Source: Hymenobacter sp. J193
Lineage (GTDB): Bacteria; Bacteroidota; Bacteroidia; Cytophagales; Hymenobacteraceae
Direction of reading: 5' to 3'
Length of the DNA stretch: 64,000 nt
Assembly (NCBI RefSeq): GCF_024700075.1
Contig: NZ_JAJONE010000001.1
Coordinates: 3,426,001 to 3,490,000 of the forward strand
The notes beneath the pieces are model-generated. The model worked only from the letters and a program-made list of their open reading frames with translations. It did not search any database and had not been told where the DNA came from. The position numbers and the translations under genes were made by a program. The number at the start of each line of letters is the position of its first letter. Position 1 is the first letter of the stretch. This document shows, piece by piece, positions 38,161 to 47,678 of the stretch.

Positions 38161-39420
38161 TTGCGTTTTCCTCTGATTCTTGCCCGGCTAACCCCGGCCG
38201 GCCGCCGCGGCAGCCTGCTCCTGCTCTTGCTGCTGCTTGCCGCCGCCGCCCATGCCCAGGTACTCCTGCGCGGTACCGTAATTGATGCCGACACCCGCGA
38301 GCCGCTGCCCTTCGTGAGCATCGGCGTGAGCGGTACCTCCCTGGGCACGGCCAGCAACGAAAACGGCGAGTTCACGCTTTCGGTGCCGTCGTTGCCCCGC
38401 ACGCTGGTGGTGTCGGAGCTCAGTCACCAGAAAGACACGGTGCGCGTAACCAGCGCCGGGCCGCTCACTCTGGAGCTGCGCACGGCCTCCATCACCCTGC
38501 CCGAGGTGAAAGTAGGCAGCTATCCTTTTCAGCTCGTGGATCGGGCTTACCGCCGGCTCCTGCGCGACAACCGCCAGAAGTTCTACGGTAAGGCCTTCTA
38601 CCGGCAAACCACCCGCATCAACGGGGCCCCAACCGAGTTGCAGGAAGTTATCTGGAATGTGAAGTCGAACAGCTCCCGCATTGAGGGCACCACCATTGCG
38701 CAGGGACGCTACGCGGGGGTGCCCACGGTGAATAACTTCAGCAACTTCTCGGTGTATACCCGCATGTTTGGCCTGTTTACCCCCGATTCGACGATTTCGC
38801 TGGCTTTGCTCAGCCCCAACACGTTTCAGAACTACCTGCTCGAGCTGAAAGGCATTGTGGCCGGGGCCGACTCCACAAAGGCCGGGGTGGCCGAAATTGA
38901 CTTCGAAACGCGCCCCGAAATCAAGTACCGGGCAAAAGGAACCGTCTGGATTGATGCCGATACTTACCAGGTGCTGCGCTACCTGGTTTCCACGCCCTCG
39001 TTCACGGGCACGTCTACCAATCCCACGCAGAAGTTCAGCAACCCCGAAATGCAGTACGATATGGCCTTCCAGGAAGCCGCTTCGCCTGATGCGGTGGGTC
39101 CGCTTACTTACGTGAAAACCAGCCTGACTGCCGACTTAACCCAGCCCGGTAAAACGACGCTGCCAGTGAGCGTGCAGACCCTGACGTTCTTCTACGATAC
39201 CTCTACCACCCCCACCGACCTGCCGTATGCCCGTGCCAGCCTCGACGACCGGGACCTGGATGCCATTCGCAGCGTGAAGTACAACCCCGAGTTCTGGGAA
39301 AACAACTCCATCGTGAAGCGTACGCCGCTGGAAGACGAGGTAATTGCCGCCTTCGAAAAGCGCGGTGCTTTTGGCACGATGGTCAAGAAAGCCCCCACTA
39401 AAGCTGCGCCAAGAAGATAA
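38161..39420 (+). CDS. DUF5686-like protein with carboxypeptidase-regulatory domain
   Basis: A 419-residue protein. The start is a TTG giving MRFPLILARL and a signal peptide ending AHAQ (about 33). A carboxypeptidase-like regulatory domain follows (about 36-115: LRGTVIDADTREPLPFVSIG, GTASNENGEFTLSVP), then a beta-rich C-terminal part (RAYRRLLRDNRQKFYGKAFYRQ, DTYQVLRYLVSTPS) similar to DUF5686-family proteins and the periplasmic parts of SusC-like systems. It is probably periplasmic or outer-membrane associated; the function is unknown. Confidence 0.8.
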   Translation: MRFPLILARLTPAGRRGSLLLLLLLLAAAAHAQVLLRGTVIDADTREPLPFVSIGVSGTSLGTASNENGEFTLSVPSLPRTLVVSELSHQKDTVRVTSAGPLTLELRTASITLPEVKVGSYPFQLVDRAYRRLLRDNRQKFYGKAFYRQTTRINGAPTELQEVIWNVKSNSSRIEGTTIAQGRYAGVPTVNNFSNFSVYTRMFGLFTPDSTISLALLSPNTFQNYLLELKGIVAGADSTKAGVAEIDFETRPEIKYRAKGTVWIDADTYQVLRYLVSTPSFTGTSTNPTQKFSNPEMQYDMAFQEAASPDAVGPLTYVKTSLTADLTQPGKTTLPVSVQTLTFFYDTSTTPTDLPYARASLDDRDLDAIRSVKYNPEFWENNSIVKRTPLEDEVIAAFEKRGAFGTMVKKAPTKAAPRR

Positions 39421-39474
39421 AATAGTGAGCCTGATGAGCTGATTGCCCATACGGTGCCCTTCGCCCTGAAACCT

Positions 39475-39514
39475 AAAAAGCCCCTGACGTGAACCTACAC
39501 GTCGGGGGCTTTTT
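39475..39514. terminator. Bidirectional terminator hairpin
   Basis: AAAAAGCCCC-TGACGTG pairs with CACGTCGGGGGCTTTTT; it lies between convergent genes. Confidence 0.8.
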
Positions 39515-39600
39515 GCTTGGGAATGGTACTGAACCGGCCGAATGGCTTCGCGCCATCAACACGTTAAACTCATTCATTCACTCAGTTGCTCATTCACTGG

Positions 39601-40317
39601 CTATGGGTTGGTGCTCCAGAGGCCAGCTTCCTTGATGAAAACGCGGCGGTTGAGCTTGAGCTGGGCCACGATGAGCTCGGCCAGGTCTTCGGGCTGCGCT
39701 ACTTTGTCGGGGTTGCCGTCGGTGAGCTTGTTGTCTAGGGCCAGGGGCGTAGCAATAGTGCTGGGCGTGAGGGCCGACACGCGGATGTTGTGCTTGCGCA
39801 CTTCCTGCATCAAAGACTCGGTGAGGCCCAGCACGCCAAACTTGGAGGCACTGTAGGCGCTGGTAGTAGCCGCCCCGCGCTGCCCGGCCGTGGAGGAAAT
39901 GTTGATAATGTCGCCGCGCTGGCGCTCAATCATGCCGGGCAGCACGGCGCGCGTCACGTAGTACGTGCCCAGCAAATTTACTTGGATGATGTGCTCCCAC
40001 TCGGTGGGCTCCATGTCCAGGAACTTGGCAAAGGTGCCGATACCCGCGTTGTTGATGAGGATGTCGATGGGTCCCAGCTCGGCGCTGAGCTGCTGCACGG
40101 CGGCCTCCACGGCGGCGCGGTCGGCTACGTCGGCGGCTACTAGCGCCGTTTTCACGCCCAGGGCCCGGATTTCGGCCGCTACTTCCTGCAGCTGACTTTC
40201 CGTGCGGGCCAGCAGGGCCACGTGGGCGCCTTCCTGCGCAAAGGCTACGGCCACGGCCCGGCCGATGCCTTTGCCGGCGCCCGTCACGAGGGCTACTTTG
40301 CCTTGTAATGATTCCAT
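39601..40317 (-). CDS. SDR oxidoreductase, 3-oxoacyl-ACP-reductase-like
   Basis: A 238-residue classical short-chain dehydrogenase. [10 protein letters not shown] (cofactor glycine motif), DIAD-like VAADVAD (about 62), NNAG (about 90), Ser in NISSTAG (about 140), and YSASK (catalytic Tyr/Lys about 154). Length and motifs fit FabG-like NAD(P)H-dependent reductases, but the substrate is not fixed by sequence. The ATG at [11 protein letters not shown] is used; a longer frame upstream has no character. It is convergent with the DUF5686-like gene. Confidence 0.9.
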   Translation of the reverse strand: MESLQGKVALVTGAGKGIGRAVAVAFAQEGAHVALLARTESQLQEVAAEIRALGVKTALVAADVADRAAVEAAVQQLSAELGPIDILINNAGIGTFAKFLDMEPTEWEHIIQVNLLGTYYVTRAVLPGMIERQRGDIINISSTAGQRGAATTSAYSASKFGVLGLTESLMQEVRKHNIRVSALTPSTIATPLALDNKLTDGNPDKVAQPEDLAELIVAQLKLNRRVFIKEAGLWSTNP

Positions 40318-40464
40318 GAGAATGAATGCTAAACAGTGGATTGAGGCTATATAACCCGCCCGCGTCAAAAGTGTTGGCGCCCGGCCGCGGCCCTGCCGGC
40401 TTGTGGCGCTGGGAAGCTCAGCTTTTCGGGCTACATTCCGCCCCCAACCTCTTTTCCTTCGTGT

Positions 40465-42261
40465 ATGCGTAAAATTGCCTTGACGGGCCTCCTGGCCGGG
40501 GCGCTGCTGGGAAGCTGTTCCCAACAGAAATCCGCCGAAACCTCCACGGACGCCGCTGCTTCCCCTGCCGTGCAAGACCTCAACAAGCTGTTTGATAACT
40601 ATTGGGAGGAAAATGCCAAACTCTTCCCGCTGGATGCCACCTCTCAGGGCGACAACCGCTACAACGACCAGCTGCCCAACGACGGCACCCTCGCCTTCCG
40701 CGAAAAGCAGCGCGCCACCTACCAAAGCTACCTCGACCAGTTGCACAAGTTCGACCGCGCCAGCCTCACGGCCAACGACCAGATCAGCTATGACATCTTC
40801 GAGTACGAGATGCAGAGCCGGCTCGAAGGGCTAAAGCTGAACGCCTGGATGATACCGTTTCAGCAGTTCTGGGGCCTGCCGCTCAGCCTGGGCCAGTATG
40901 GCTCGGGTGAAGGCGTGCAGCCTTTCAAAACGGTAAAAGACTACGAAAACTGGCTGGGCCGCGTGCGGCAGTTCCCGGCCTGGGCCGATACGGCCATCAG
41001 CAACTTCCGCCAGGGCATGCGCACCGGCGTGGTGCTGCCCAAAGCCCTGGTGGTAAAGATGATTCCGCAGATGCGCGACCTGGTGGTGAAGGATGCCGCC
41101 CAAAGCCTGTTCTACGGCCCCATCAACCGCTTTCCCAAGGAATTCACGGTGGCCGAGCGCAAGCAATTGTCGTTGGCTTACCAGGAGGCTATCCTCACCC
41201 AGCTGGCGCCCACCTACCAGAAGCTGGCGGATTTCCTGGAAAAGGAATACCTGCCGAAGGCCCGTGCCAGCACCGGCATCGGGGTTATTCCGGAGGGGCC
41301 GGAAACGTACCGCTACCTGGTGAAGTACTGGACTACTACGGAGAAAACGCCCGACGAAATTCACCAGATCGGGCTGCAGGAAGTGGCGCGCATCCGGGCG
41401 GAAATGGAGCAGGTAAAGCAGCAGGTTGGCTTCAAAGGCGACCTGAAGGCGTTTTTCGAGCAGCTGAAAACCGACCCGAAGCTGATGCCTTACAAAACAC
41501 CCAAGCAGGTGCTGGACGCTTTCCGGGCCATTCAGGCCAAGATTGACCCGAACCTGAAAAAAATGTTCGGCCGCACGCCCAAAACGCCGTTTGAAATCCG
41601 CCAGACGGAAGCTTTCCGCGCTGCTTCGGCTTCGGCCGAGTACAACCAGGGCAGCCCCGACGGCTCCCGCCCCGGCATTTTCTATGTGCCCATCGTGGAT
41701 GCCACCAAGTTCAACGTGACCTCGGGCATGGAGTCGTTGTTTCTGCATGAAGCCATTCCCGGCCACCACTACCAGACGTCCCTGCAGCAGGAAAACGAAA
41801 GCCTGCCCAAGTTCCGCCGCTTTGCCTGGTACGGCGCCATGGGCGAAGGCTGGGCACTCTACACCGAAAGCCTGGGCAAGGAACTGGGCCTGTACACCGA
41901 CCCCTACCAGCGCATGGGCGCCCTCGGCGACGAAATGCTGCGGGCCGTGCGCTTGGTGGTAGATACCGGCATGCACGCCGGCACCATGACGCGGGAGCAG
42001 TCCATCCAGTATATGCTCGACAACCTGGCGCTCAGCGAAGAGGAAGACGTGTCGGCCATTGAGCGGTATATGGCCATTCCGGGGCAGGCGCTTAGCTACA
42101 AAATCGGCCAACTCAAGATCCGGGAGCTACGCACCCGCTACGAAAAGCAGCTGGGCAGCAAATTCAGCTTGAGTAACTTCCATGACGAGCTGCTGAAGGA
42201 TGGCGTAATGCCCCTGGCCGTGCTGGAGCGCAAGATGGACGCCTGGGCTAAGACCCAGTAA
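40465..42261 (+). CDS. DUF885 family lipoprotein, probable metallopeptidase
   Basis: A 598-residue protein with a lipobox (LLGSC, about residue 18). The DUF885 family motif [10 protein letters not shown] (about 430), a zinc-binding site of HExxxxHH type, lies with a following Glu in [16 protein letters not shown]. These proteins are thought to be periplasmic metallopeptidases or carboxypeptidases; the exact substrate is not known. It is closed by a hairpin formed from intergenic-type repeats. Confidence 0.92.
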   Translation: MRKIALTGLLAGALLGSCSQQKSAETSTDAAASPAVQDLNKLFDNYWEENAKLFPLDATSQGDNRYNDQLPNDGTLAFREKQRATYQSYLDQLHKFDRASLTANDQISYDIFEYEMQSRLEGLKLNAWMIPFQQFWGLPLSLGQYGSGEGVQPFKTVKDYENWLGRVRQFPAWADTAISNFRQGMRTGVVLPKALVVKMIPQMRDLVVKDAAQSLFYGPINRFPKEFTVAERKQLSLAYQEAILTQLAPTYQKLADFLEKEYLPKARASTGIGVIPEGPETYRYLVKYWTTTEKTPDEIHQIGLQEVARIRAEMEQVKQQVGFKGDLKAFFEQLKTDPKLMPYKTPKQVLDAFRAIQAKIDPNLKKMFGRTPKTPFEIRQTEAFRAASASAEYNQGSPDGSRPGIFYVPIVDATKFNVTSGMESLFLHEAIPGHHYQTSLQQENESLPKFRRFAWYGAMGEGWALYTESLGKELGLYTDPYQRMGALGDEMLRAVRLVVDTGMHAGTMTREQSIQYMLDNLALSEEEDVSAIERYMAIPGQALSYKIGQLKIRELRTRYEKQLGSKFSLSNFHDELLKDGVMPLAVLERKMDAWAKTQ

Positions 42262-42263
42262 TG

Positions 42264-42325
42264 AGTTGCCCGTTGTCAGGTATCATATTTGAACACTGAC
42301 AACGGGCAACTGATAACCGGCAACT
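42264..42325. repeat. Inverted GTTGTCAG repeat, possible terminator
   Basis: Perfect 16-base arms 42264-42279 and 42296-42311 (AGTTGCCCGTTGTCAG and complement), then further GCAACTG copies. It lies between convergent genes. Confidence 0.7.
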
Positions 42326-42330
42326 GAAAA

Positions 42331-42651
42331 CTAGTCTTCCCGGGCCGCGCCTTGCTGTTGCGCCGACTGCTGAGGCATGTTCTGCACCGGCGAATTAGGG
42401 TCATTGGGGGAGCCTTGGATGGCTGCGTCGGTGGAGGTTTTCTGGTCGGCGGCCGAGCCTTCCCCGATGGGCGTATTGGTGTTCTGCTGCCCGTTCACGC
42501 TGTCCCGCTCGGTGTCGTTCTTCTGCGCAGGGGGCGCGTCGGTGAAGTCCTGGCTGGCCTGCGGGTCTTTGCCGGGCGTGTTGTTGTAGTCGCAGGAAGC
42601 CAGGGCGGCCGAGGCAGCTACGGCCAGCAGAAGGGCTGAAAGTCGTTTCAT
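42331..42651 (-). CDS. Small hydrophilic lipoprotein
   Basis: A 106-residue protein with a lipobox (LASC, about residue 19: MKRLSALLLAVAASAAL then ASC). The mature part is disordered and polar, rich in Asn, Gln, Asp and Ser (VNGQQNTNTPIGEG, QQSAQQQGAARED). No family is recognised; it is probably a surface or periplasmic filler or signalling lipoprotein. The ATG at MKRLSA is used as signal start. Confidence 0.7.
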   Translation of the reverse strand: MKRLSALLLAVAASAALASCDYNNTPGKDPQASQDFTDAPPAQKNDTERDSVNGQQNTNTPIGEGSAADQKTSTDAAIQGSPNDPNSPVQNMPQQSAQQQGAARED

Positions 42652-42730
42652 GGGTGTAGGGTATTGGATGCGGAGAAAATGGGGTTGTGGCTTGCTATAC
42701 GCAACCGGCCCCGAAAGGCTACTTACCACG

Positions 42731-42738
42731 TAGCTTTG
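42731..42738 (+). promoter_or_regulatory. -7 box for a likely leaderless transcript
   Basis: TAGCTTTG ends four bases before the ATG of the Dph6-like gene. With the usual spacing the transcript would start at or next to the ATG. Confidence 0.45.
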
Positions 42739-42742
42739 CCTT

Positions 42743-43444
42743 ATGGCCGCATCTGTTTTGCTTAACTGGAGCGGGGGCAAAGACGCCGCCCTCGCCCTCT
42801 ACCACCTGCTTCACGACGCCAGCTACCACGTCACGGACCTACTTACCAGCGTGTCGGAGCCCTACCAGCGCGTGGCCATGCACGGCGTGCGGGTGGAGCT
42901 GCTGGAGGCGCAGGCCCAGCGTATCGGCCTGCCGCTCACGCAGCTGCAGCTGCCCGAAATGCCGGATATGGCCACGTATGAGCAGCAGATGGTCGCTACG
43001 CTGGCGCCGCTGCAGGCCCGCGGGGTAACGCATGCCGCCTTCGGCGACATTTTTCTGGAAGACCTGCGCCGATACCGGGAGCAGCAGCTGGCACGATCGG
43101 GCCTGTCTGCTGTATTCCCGCTGTGGCAGCGCAACCCGCTGGAACTGCTGCGCGAGCTATGGGCGCTGGGCTTCCGGGCCGTAGTGGTCTGCGTAAACGA
43201 GCAGCTGCTCGACCAAAGATTCTGCGGCCGGCTGCTGGACGAGGCTTTTGTGCGCGACCTGCCGCCCGGCGTTGACCCCTGCGGCGAGAATGGCGAGTAT
43301 CATTCCTTCGTGTTTGAGGCGCCCTACTTTCGAGAGCCGGTACCGTTTACTTTGGGGCAGCAGGTACGGCGCACGTATCCGGCTCCGGCGGGCAGCCCCG
43401 CTGCCACGACTGGCTTCTGGTTTCAGGATCTGCTGCCCACGTAA
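42743..43444 (+). CDS. Dph6-type diphthine-ammonia ligase family protein
   Basis: A 233-residue ATP pyrophosphatase. The PP-loop LLNWSGGKDAALALYH is at the N terminus (about 5-20), with VAMHGVRVELLEAQA in the middle and DPCGENGEYHSFV (about 178) near the end, both family signatures. Archaeal and eukaryotic relatives amidate diphthine on EF-2; bacteria have no diphthamide, so the bacterial reaction is unclear (probably amidation of a small molecule). It ends just before the convergent HTTM gene. Confidence 0.9.
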   Translation: MAASVLLNWSGGKDAALALYHLLHDASYHVTDLLTSVSEPYQRVAMHGVRVELLEAQAQRIGLPLTQLQLPEMPDMATYEQQMVATLAPLQARGVTHAAFGDIFLEDLRRYREQQLARSGLSAVFPLWQRNPLELLRELWALGFRAVVVCVNEQLLDQRFCGRLLDEAFVRDLPPGVDPCGENGEYHSFVFEAPYFREPVPFTLGQQVRRTYPAPAGSPAATTGFWFQDLLPT

Positions 43445-43451
43445 GGCAGCA

Positions 43452-44955
43452 CTAATTGGGCGCGCAGGAGCACAGTACCTCCCGCGTGGGGCGGGCCACC
43501 TGGTAGTCTGGCAACGATACTTCCTTCATATAGACCACCTCCAGCTGGCGCAGGGGCGGGTGGGCGGGGTTTTGGTGCCAGATGCGCAGCAGGTAGTTGC
43601 AGTAGTAGGGGCGCATGTAGCTGTTTGATACAAACAGGTAGTTCTCCGTGTACTTGCGCCACCGGTCGTTTTTGAACAGCGCCACCACCGAGGCAGGCTT
43701 GGCGTAGCTCACGGGCCGGCCGTCCCGGTTCAGGTCGAGGCGCTGCCCGGTGGCAGTAGTGCCTTCCAGAATAAACCAGCCGTCATCCTTGAACACGGCC
43801 GGCGCAAACATGCCCCAGCGCTGGTCGACGCGAAACAGGTAGCCAAACCAGCGCACGGGCTCGGCCATCTTCCACCGGAACTGCGGCAGCGTATCCAGGT
43901 TCCACCAGCAGATATATATCAGTAACGCGCCCACGGCCGCGTCGCGCACATGGCGCAGCAGACGTAAGCTACCCGTCGGGGGTAGACGCCACTGCATGCT
44001 CACCTGTATTGGGTGCCAGCGGGTCCAGGCGCTACGCCAGGAGTGCGTGCGTGCTGCCAGCCGGGTCCAGCGCGGGTAGAGCCAATGGTCGAGGCGGTTC
44101 AGCAAGCTGGGTGGCAGCAGTCCCAGCACCGAGGCCATGTTGATCAGGTAAAACAACCCCACGAACAGGGTAAGGCTGATGCCCAGATGAAACGCGTACA
44201 GCACCCCCCACAAACAGCAGGCGCCACCACGCGTTACGGAATGGCAAAAACAGCAGAAACGGCAGCAGCAGCTCGGTGTAGTACGTCAGCAGCGTGAGCC
44301 CGCGCAACAGCTCGGCATGGGGGTACAGCCAGCGGCCCAGCGGCATCAGGATCTGGTCGAGGCTGAGGGCGTAGTAGATGGCCGTGCCGTCGTGGTTCCA
44401 CTCGGGGCTGTTTTTGAGCAGGGCCGTACACCAGTACACGAGTGCCAGCTGTACCACGTAGGCCACCGTAGCCGCGCTTATATATCGGTAGGAGTAGGGC
44501 AACTGCTGGCGGTGGCTATCCAGGGAATACACGCGGCCCCAGGGCAGGAAAAAGCCCCAGAACAGGAGCATGCGCAGCAGGTCGTCGCCACCCTGCACGA
44601 TAAGCGGGTTGCGGTTCTGCAAGGATATCAGCAAAAGCCAGGAAAGTGCCGTGGCCCAGCGGGTTTTGTAGCCCAGCACCACGGCCACGGCCGCCAGCGC
44701 GGCCAGCCCAAACCACATGGCCTGCACGGCCCACAAGCCGCTGCTCGTGTGCAGCGAAAACTCGTATGGGTTCCAGCAGAACTGAAATAACACGTGTAGG
44801 GGCAGCACCCCCAGGTTGGTGTAGTGCGCCTCCAGGTCGGTGCTGCGAATGGCTAGGTCCGTGAGCACCACGGCGCCGGTGGCTATGCGCAGGAGCGCCA
44901 GGGCACGCAGGTCCAGGGTAAACGGGTTCTGTAGGCCGGGTAGTTTTGGCAGCAT
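43452..44955 (-). CDS. HTTM-domain membrane protein, frameshifted
   Basis: The N-terminal half (LALLRIATGAVVLTDLA, then many hydrophobic helices including LLFWGFFLPWGRVYSLD) and the C-terminal half (ASVLGLLPPSLLNRLDHWLY, MFAPAVFKDDGWFILEG) together form an HTTM protein (horizontally transferred transmembrane, related to vitamin-K-dependent gamma-carboxylase) of about 500 residues. They lie in different frames; one base too many in a run of six C on the plus strand (44214-44219) explains it. The carboxylase-like activity is not established in bacteria. Confidence 0.85.
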
Positions 44956-44993
44956 ACGCAGGGAGGTCAGCTGAGCCGGGCAGTCAACACGCG

Positions 44994-45044
44994 GAAAGCG
45001 GAAAGGCCTTCTACGCCCGTTTGGGGTAGAGCCTTTCCGCTTTC
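44994..45044 (-). terminator. Terminator hairpin after the Thr-rich lipoprotein gene
   Basis: Arms GAAAGCGGAAAGGC (44994-45007) and its complement (45031-45044) form a 14-bp stem between two minus-strand genes. Confidence 0.75.
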
Positions 45045-45071
45045 ACGTAAAGAAGCTACTAAGTGCGCCGA

Positions 45072-45389
45072 CTAGCGGTTGGGCGTGCCAGTTGTAGTAC
45101 CGGTAGTGGTAGACGTTCCCGTCGTGCTGCCAGCGGTGTTGCCTGTTGTGGCGTTACCCGACGTGGTAGTACCTACTGTGGTGCCGGTAGTGGTGCTGCC
45201 GGACGTAGTACCCGAGGTAGTGCCATCCGTGGTAGTACCCGAGGTCGAAGTGCCGTCGGTCGTAGAGGTACCGCTAGTCGTGCCGTCAGTTGTGCCATTG
45301 GTGCTGTTCACGTCCGAAGTAGAAGAGCAGGAGCTGAAGCCCAGGCTGGTAGCGGCCAGTACGGCGGCCAGGAAAAGTGACTTTTTCAT
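45072..45389 (-). CDS. Thr/Ser/Gly-repeat lipoprotein
   Basis: A 105-residue protein. The signal MKKSLFLAAVLAATSLGF ends in the lipobox SSC. All the rest is a low-complexity chain of GTT/GTS/TSG-type units (TDGTTSGTSTTDG and similar) with no hydrophobic residues. The DNA is a degenerate GTAGTACC-type tandem array, so copy number could change by slippage. It is probably a flexible outer-surface lipoprotein; no family is recognised. Confidence 0.75.
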   Translation of the reverse strand: MKKSLFLAAVLAATSLGFSSCSSTSDVNSTNGTTDGTTSGTSTTDGTSTSGTTTDGTTSGTTSGSTTTGTTVGTTTSGNATTGNTAGSTTGTSTTTGTTTGTPNR

Positions 45390-45677
45390 GTGAAAGGAGA
45401 GTTGGTGAGTGGTAAGAATGGGAGAATGTAGAGCAAGGATACTGCTGGTCGGAAAGAAAAGTTGTCTGAAAAATTCACGCTTTTGCTTACGGTTCAGCTT
45501 TACGTAGCAGCCCTGATATAGCTGCGGGCTCAGCCTGCGCCTGACTGCACTTAAAGAAAAGCCCATTCAGAATAAGGCCTGAGGGTGATTTAACCCGGGG
45601 AAAGTGCCATCATTTAGTGGCCTGCGTACTATACTTTCCGGTGTGGTAGTGGTTAGGTGCTACCAGTCTGATTCAGC
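45390..45677. other. Divergent intergenic region
   Basis: A gap of 288 bases holding the upstream sequences of the Thr-rich lipoprotein and of the DCC gene. No RNA or strong repeat is seen. Confidence 0.4.
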
Positions 45678-46093
45678 ATGCAAAAAACTTCCGCAGTTAT
45701 TCTCTTCGACGGCGTCTGCAACCTCTGCAACGGCTTCGTGCAGTTCATTATTCGCCACGATGCAGCCGGGTATTTTCGCTTTGCAGCCCTGCAGTCGGCC
45801 GAGGGACAGGCGCTGCTGGGGGCTCACGGCATCAGCCTGCCGGCCCTTTCCGACCCCGATTCGGTGGTGCTGGTAGCCGATGGCCGGGCTTATCAGCACT
45901 CCACGGCCGTATTGCGCATTGCCCGCCGCCTGGGGGGCTCTGGCCGGTGCTGGCAGTAGGCCTGCTGGTGCCTCGGGCCTGGCGCGACGCGGCCTACCGG
46001 CTGGTGGCCCGCAACCGCTACCGTTGGTTTGGCCGGCAGGAAGCGTGCCTGCTGCCTACGCCCGCTCTGAAAAGCCGCTTCCTGAGTTCCTAG
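45678..46093 (+). CDS. DCC-family thiol-disulfide oxidoreductase-like protein, frameshifted
   Basis: Residues 1-90 (VILFDGVCNLCNGFVQFII, DPDSVVLVADGRAY, STAVLRIARRLGG) have the DCC motif DGVCNLCN of the DUF393 family. The C terminus in the next frame (LVPRAWRDAAYRLVARNRYR, CLLPTP) is the expected second half. The break is a run of six G at 45932-45937; seven G restores RRLGGLWPVLAVG and a 138-residue protein. It is a predicted small redox protein of unknown partner. Confidence 0.88.
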
Positions 46094-46168
46094 CGGCCCG
46101 GTATTTTTTCGGAATTTGCGGCTCTCGTTTTCAGCCCTGCACATTCTTCTTTCGTCGTTTTCCCGCCT

Positions 46169-47173
46169 ATGCTTGCCCTTGTTCTCGATGGTATTGATCA
46201 GCCCCTGAAGCTGCGCAAAGTGCCTACGCCCACACCAGCGGCCGGCGAGGTGCAGGTACAGTTGCACGCCGCCGCCCTCAACCACCGCGACGTCTGGATT
46301 CAGAAAGGACAGTATGCGGGCCTGAAGTTTCCCATCATCCTGGGTTCTGATGGGGCCGGTCGGGTGTCGGCAGTAGGGGAGGGCGTGGAGCCGGACCTGC
46401 TGGGGCGGGAGGTGCTCATCAACCCCGGCCAGAACTGGGGCGACAACCCGGCGGCCCAGGCGCGGAGCTTCACCATTCTGGGGCTGCCCCACGACGGTAC
46501 GTTTGCCGAGTATGTATGCGTGCCCGCTCGCGCCGTGCAGGCCAAGCCCACGCACCTGTCGTTTGCCCAGGCCGCCGCGCTGCCATTGGGGGGCGTCACG
46601 GCTTACCGGGCGTTGTTTACGCGGGCAGCCCTGCAGCCCGGCGAGCGGGTACTCATCAGCGGCGTGGGCGGCGGAGTAGCTTTGCTGACTTTGCAGATGG
46701 CCGTGGCCGTGGGGGCCGAGGTGTGGGTAACGTCGGGCTCGTCGGAAAAGATTGTCAAAGCTGTGGCATTAGGCGCCAGAGGCGGCATCAGCTACAAAAC
46801 CGAAAAGTGGCCCGCCCAGCTCATCAACGAGGCTGGTGGAGGCTTCGATGTGGTAGTAGACAGCGCCGCTGGGCCCGGTTTCAACGACCTGCTCGACGCG
46901 GCCGCACCGGGTGCACGCATCGTGTTCTACGGGGGTACGCACGGCGCCATTCCACAGGTGCCGCCCGCCAAGATCTTCTGGAAGCAGCTTTCTATTCTGG
47001 GTTCTACCATGGGCACCGAGCAGGACTTTGCCCGGATGGTCACCCTGTTCGAGCAGCATAAGCTTGTGCCCGCCATCGACGAAATCCTGCCCCTGGCCAG
47101 TGGCGAAAAGGCCTTGCACCGCATGGCGCAGGGTCTGCAGTTCGGCAAAATAATCCTGCAGATTCTGGTGTAG
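46169..47173 (+). CDS. Zinc-binding-type alcohol dehydrogenase / quinone oxidoreductase
   Basis: A 334-residue MDR-family protein. The N-terminal GroES-like domain has AALNHRDVWIQKGQY and GSDGAGRVSAVGEG; the Rossmann domain has the cofactor motif ISGVGGGVALLTLQ (about 165). No structural-zinc four-cysteine lobe is present, so it is of the quinone-oxidoreductase/NADPH type. It reduces a small carbonyl or quinone; the substrate is unknown. The start ATG follows the DCC gene by 75 bases. Confidence 0.9.
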   Translation: MLALVLDGIDQPLKLRKVPTPTPAAGEVQVQLHAAALNHRDVWIQKGQYAGLKFPIILGSDGAGRVSAVGEGVEPDLLGREVLINPGQNWGDNPAAQARSFTILGLPHDGTFAEYVCVPARAVQAKPTHLSFAQAAALPLGGVTAYRALFTRAALQPGERVLISGVGGGVALLTLQMAVAVGAEVWVTSGSSEKIVKAVALGARGGISYKTEKWPAQLINEAGGGFDVVVDSAAGPGFNDLLDAAAPGARIVFYGGTHGAIPQVPPAKIFWKQLSILGSTMGTEQDFARMVTLFEQHKLVPAIDEILPLASGEKALHRMAQGLQFGKIILQILV

Positions 47174-47352
47174 ACTCTGGAGAAGTACTGGCTTTGATAT
47201 AATGAAGATATTTCCAGATAACTTATTGATAATAAGAAGAATAATTTTGGTCTAGGTCGATGGGTTTCTGGATTTTTTGGAATGAAATGAGGGCGAGAAT
47301 CGTTATCAATCTGAACATCTGAAACGCTCATTCGACGCCGAATTTTCATCCT

Positions 47353-47616
47353 ATGAAAGCACCTGCCGAGTACCTCAACGCCCCTGTTCTTTACCTGTCG
47401 TATCCCACCGGAGAAGCCGCCGAGTCGGTGCCCGTGGTAACCTACGACGACGCACTGCTGGCCGTGGAAGCTGCCCTGGCCGATGCCGAGCGGTACCGCT
47501 ACCTGCTGATGCGCGCCCTGCGCCGGCACCGTACCGATGAGCCCGCCGTGGTTCCTTCGCTGGTTGGCAGCACGCCCGTAGTACCTATGTACTCCGATGA
47601 GGACATGGCTGCTTAG
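47353..47616 (+). CDS. Small protein of unknown function
   Basis: An 87-residue hydrophilic protein (MKAPAEYLNAPVLYLSYP, DDALLAVEAALADAERYRYL, RRHRTDEP) with a central predicted helix and no signal or membrane segment. It stands alone, 180 bases after the oxidoreductase. No family is recognised; the codon usage resembles the neighbours. Confidence 0.6.
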   Translation: MKAPAEYLNAPVLYLSYPTGEAAESVPVVTYDDALLAVEAALADAERYRYLLMRALRRHRTDEPAVVPSLVGSTPVVPMYSDEDMAA

Positions 47617-47678
47617 TCTTTTTCTGAACCGTTCGTTTTGTCGGGCCCACTGCTTTCCGCAGGTGGGCCTGTTGTTTT

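Noticed and set aside
42743..43444. Diphthamide pathway
   Set aside because: The Dph6-like motif is clear, but bacteria lack diphthamide and no other pathway gene is here, so only the family is named.
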